Assembly (NCBI GenBank): GCA_902494135.1
Contig: CABUSE010000058.1
Location: 1-8,158, forward strand
Length of the DNA stretch: 8,158 nucleotides
Source: an uncultured Collinsella sp.
Lineage (GTDB): Bacteria; Actinomycetota; Coriobacteriia; Coriobacteriales; Coriobacteriaceae
Direction: 5' to 3'
Below are positions 6,413 to 8,158 of this stretch, one piece after another (positions within the stretch are counted from its first letter, which is position 1; each line of letters opens with the position of its first letter). The notes under the pieces were generated by a model. It was not told the DNA's origin and searched no databases. It was given only the letters and a program-made list of their open reading frames with translations. The translations under genes were made by a program, and so were the position numbers.

Positions 6413-7819
6413 ATGGCAGGAAACATGCAGGACAACTTTGACGAGAACGGCAACCCCATCCGCTGCTCCTTCTGCGGAAAAGAGCAGGGCCAGGTTCGTC
6501 GCCTCGTAAAGGGTCCGACCAACATCTTTATCTGTGACGAGTGCGTCGCCGCCTGCTCCGAGATCCTTGAGGAGTCGCTGGCTTCGGACTTTATGGACGC
6601 TGCCCGCAACGGCAAGCTGCCGGGCTTCCTCAACGACCACGGCCAGGCTGCATCCCAGCCCGCCGTGGACCCCGAGGCCGAGGGCTTTGAGCTCGAGGAC
6701 GACCGCCAGGTCATCACGCACGTGCCGACGCCGCACGAGATCTATGACGAGCTTTCGGCCTATGTCATGGGTCAGGAGGACGCCAAGCGCGCCATGTCGG
6801 TGGCCGTGTACAACCACTATCGCCGCGTGATCGAGGGCGGCGCCGCGGTGTCTGCCTTTGACGACGGCATGGGCTCGCAGTTCAACGACGATATGGACGA
6901 GGTGGAGCTCGCCAAGTCCAACATCCTGCTGCTCGGCCCCACCGGTACCGGCAAGACCCTGTTGGCCCAGACGCTCGCGCGCATCCTCGAGGTGCCGTTT
7001 GCCATCGCCGATGCTACCGCGCTCACCGAGGCTGGTTACGTTGGCGAGGACGTGGAGAACATCCTGCTCAAGCTCATCAACGCCGCCGATGGCGATATTG
7101 AGCGCGCACAGGTTGGCATCATCTACGTTGACGAGATCGACAAGATTGCCCGCAAGGCCGAGAACCTCTCCATTACCCGCGATGTTTCGGGCGAGGGCGT
7201 TCAACAGGCGCTGCTTAAGATTCTTGAGGGCACGGTGGCCAGCGTTCCGCCCACCGGCGGCCGCAAGCATCCCCAGCAGGAGCTGCTGCAGATCGACACG
7301 ACCAACATCCTGTTCATCTGCGGCGGTGCCTTTGTGGGTCTGGATAAGATCATCGCCGATCGCGTGGGCAACAAGGGCGTGGGCTTTAACTCCGAGATCG
7401 CCGGCCCCACCTCGGTCGACGAGAACGACCTGCTGCGTCAGGTGCTCCCGCAGGACCTCAACGCCTTTGGCATGATTCCCGAGTTCGTGGGCCGTACGCC
7501 CGTCGTCACCCAGACGCAGGCGCTCGACGAGGACGACCTGGTGTCGATTTTGACCGAGCCCAAGAATGCCGTGGTGCGCCAGTACCGTAAGATGTTCCAG
7601 CTCGAGGACGTCGACCTTGAGTTTGAGGACGCGGCCCTGCACGAGATCGCCCGCATGGCACTCGCCCGCAAGACCGGCGCCCGCGGCCTGCGTGCCATCT
7701 GCGAAGACGTGCTTCAGCAGACGATGTTCGACCTCCCTAGCGAGGAAGGCGTTACCAAGGTCGTCGTAACCGAAGCTGCCGTAAAGGGCGAAGAACAGCC
7801 CCAACGCATCTACGGGTAA
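6413..7819 (+). CDS. clpX: ATP-dependent Clp protease unfoldase subunit ClpX
   Basis: The 468-residue product is a hexameric AAA+ unfoldase that recognises substrates, unfolds them with ATP and threads them into ClpP. An N-terminal zinc-binding domain has CSFC (Cys18, Cys21) and CDEC (Cys41, Cys44). The AAA+ module carries Walker A GPTGTGKT (175-182), pore loop GYVG (208-211), Walker B IIYVDE (236-241), the RKH pore loop (284-286) and sensor 2 GAR (422-424). The ClpP-docking loop reads VGF (323-325) where E. coli has IGF. The protein is about 44 residues longer than E. coli ClpX, mostly in the linker after the zinc domain and in an acidic insert near 146-165 before Walker A. ATG 6413 is preferred because GAAGGA precedes it; ATG 6404 (overlapping clpP) and ATG 6425 are alternatives, with the first zinc cysteine inside all three. 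It is the last gene before a strong terminator. Confidence 0.96.
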   Translation: MAGNMQDNFDENGNPIRCSFCGKEQGQVRRLVKGPTNIFICDECVAACSEILEESLASDFMDAARNGKLPGFLNDHGQAASQPAVDPEAEGFELEDDRQVITHVPTPHEIYDELSAYVMGQEDAKRAMSVAVYNHYRRVIEGGAAVSAFDDGMGSQFNDDMDEVELAKSNILLLGPTGTGKTLLAQTLARILEVPFAIADATALTEAGYVGEDVENILLKLINAADGDIERAQVGIIYVDEIDKIARKAENLSITRDVSGEGVQQALLKILEGTVASVPPTGGRKHPQQELLQIDTTNILFICGGAFVGLDKIIADRVGNKGVGFNSEIAGPTSVDENDLLRQVLPQDLNAFGMIPEFVGRTPVVTQTQALDEDDLVSILTEPKNAVVRQYRKMFQLEDVDLEFEDAALHEIARMALARKTGARGLRAICEDVLQQTMFDLPSEEGVTKVVVTEAAVKGEEQPQRIYG

Positions 7820-7840
7820 ACCTGCCAAAAACGTGCTTGC

Positions 7841-7880
7841 AAATAGCCTCCGACCATCCGCGGTCGGAGGCTATTTTATA
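7841..7880 (+). terminator. Strong intrinsic terminator after clpX
   Basis: AAATAGCCTCCGACC (7841-7855) pairs perfectly over 15 bp with GGTCGGAGGCTATTT (7862-7876), around the loop ATCCGC. The T-rich tail continues to TTTTATATAT. The A run on the 5' side gives a shorter T run on the other strand, so weak bidirectional use is possible. Confidence 0.95.
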
Positions 7881-7905
7881 TATACGCAATAACCCCAACT
7901 ACCTG

Positions 7906-7914
7906 TGTTATTCT
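7906..7914 (+). promoter_or_regulatory. Candidate extended -10 promoter of valS
   Basis: TGTTATTCT fits TGnTAnnnT, 30 bases past the clpX terminator. Transcription would begin near 7921 and give a leader of about 110 bases before ATG 8031. No clear -35 box is seen. Confidence 0.5.
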
Positions 7915-7970
7915 GTGTGTTTGTTTAAGCCTCAGCGAAGTCATATCAGACTGAAGTAATCGATACCTAA

Positions 7971-8010
7971 GGGGAGGAATGCAGACCCTAGCGGGCCTAC
8001 ATTCCTCCCC
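7971..8010 (+). promoter_or_regulatory. Stem-loop in the valS leader, possible translational switch
   Basis: GGGGAGGAATG (7971-7981) pairs perfectly with CATTCCTCCCC (8000-8010). Above a C-A mismatch, AG pairs with CT (7983-7984 with 7997-7998), and after another mismatch CCC (7986-7988) pairs with GGG (7993-7995) around TAGC. No T run follows, so it is not a terminator. CTCCC in the 3' arm (8005-8009) is also complementary to the valS Shine-Dalgarno GGGAG (8020-8024), allowing two mutually exclusive structures. No T-box consensus (GGGTGG-ACCGCG type) is present. The hairpin is certain on paper; the regulatory role is inference. Confidence 0.6.
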
Positions 8011-8019
8011 GGCGGGACA

Positions 8020-8024
8020 GGGAG
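8020..8024 (+). promoter_or_regulatory. valS ribosome-binding site
   Basis: GGGAG lies 6 bases before ATG 8031, optimal spacing that selects this ATG over the in-frame ATG at 8040. Confidence 0.8.
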
Positions 8025-8030
8025 AGATAT

Positions 8031-8158
8031 ATGGAAGAAATGCCCAAGAACTACGATCCGTCGACCAACGAGCCGGCGATCCTGCAGAAGTGGCTCGACG
8101 GCGGCTACTACAAGCGCCGTGAGGGCGTGGGCGACTGCACCGTCACCATTCCGCCTCC
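8031..8158 (+). CDS. valS: Valyl-tRNA synthetase, N-terminal fragment (partial)
   Basis: The first 42 codons of a gene that runs off the window. The product opens MEEMPKNYDP and continues to KWLDGGYYKR and VTIPPP. PKNYDP followed by a KW segment and then IPPP, which normally leads into the NVTG and HMGH nucleotide-binding signature, is characteristic of class I valyl-tRNA synthetases. IleS lacks the IPPP form. The enzyme charges tRNA-Val with valine in the cytoplasm and edits mischarged threonine; both active sites lie outside the window. The gene has its own promoter and a structured leader and is separated from clpX by a strong terminator, so it is not part of the Clp operon. Confidence 0.92.
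   Translation, partial: MEEMPKNYDPSTNEPAILQKWLDGGYYKRREGVGDCTVTIPP

Noticed and set aside
6377..7828. A 483-codon minus-strand open frame opposite clpX
   Set aside because: Same cause as the other antisense frames: it covers clpX almost exactly and has no recognisable motif.
7921..8030. A T-box riboswitch upstream of valS
   Set aside because: No GGGTGG-ACCGCG type T-box sequence, no clear specifier loop and no terminator with a T run in the leader.
7979..8122. A short leader ORF starting at ATG 7979 in the valS leader, preceded by GGGGAGG
   Set aside because: The Shine-Dalgarno-like run is only one or two bases from this ATG, too close for initiation. The frame shows no run of valine codons, runs far into valS out of frame, and the start lies inside the stable stem.

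Overview
The window looks like a chromosomal housekeeping segment from a GC-rich member of the Coriobacteriia (Actinomycetota), most likely Collinsella or a close relative. The evidence is the strong G/C bias at third codon positions, the tig-clpP-clpX-valS order, and protein sequences that read like Collinsella versions of these families. The genus is an inference from memory; no search was run. Every gene found lies on the + strand. I see no mobile element, CRISPR array, prophage or clearly transferred segment.

Region 1 (1-204) is the 3' end of an NADP-type glutamate dehydrogenase gene (gdhA) and a strong intrinsic terminator. Region 2 (about 235-4066) is a self-contained two-gene operon for a molybdenum hydroxylase of the xanthine dehydrogenase family: an FAD subunit, then a fused [2Fe-2S]/molybdopterin subunit that overlaps it by one base (TAATG). 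The layout matches the E. coli ygfM-xdhD type, which has been linked to anaerobic purine breakdown. At the position of the purine-contacting glutamate of classical xanthine dehydrogenase, this protein has glutamine. A short GC hairpin ends the operon.

Region 3 (4126-4273) is a tRNA-Leu(UAG) gene with an extended -10 promoter, encoded CCA and a UUCG-capped hairpin behind it. Region 4 (about 4275-7880) is the protein quality-control block: trigger factor (tig), the protease subunit clpP and its unfoldase clpX. The trigger factor keeps its ribosome-docking signature but has a badly degraded FKBP-like prolyl isomerase domain. A large hairpin lies between tig and clpP, and clpP and clpX are in effect translationally coupled. 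A 15-bp perfect terminator ends the block.

Region 5 (7906-8158) is the promoter, a roughly 110-nt structured leader and the first 42 codons of valyl-tRNA synthetase (valS). The leader has no recognisable T-box. It does hold a long stem-loop whose 3' arm could instead pair with the valS Shine-Dalgarno, which suggests a translational switch. This leader and the Glu-to-Gln pocket change in the molybdenum enzyme are the two items most worth follow-up. No gap between genes exceeds about 210 bases.
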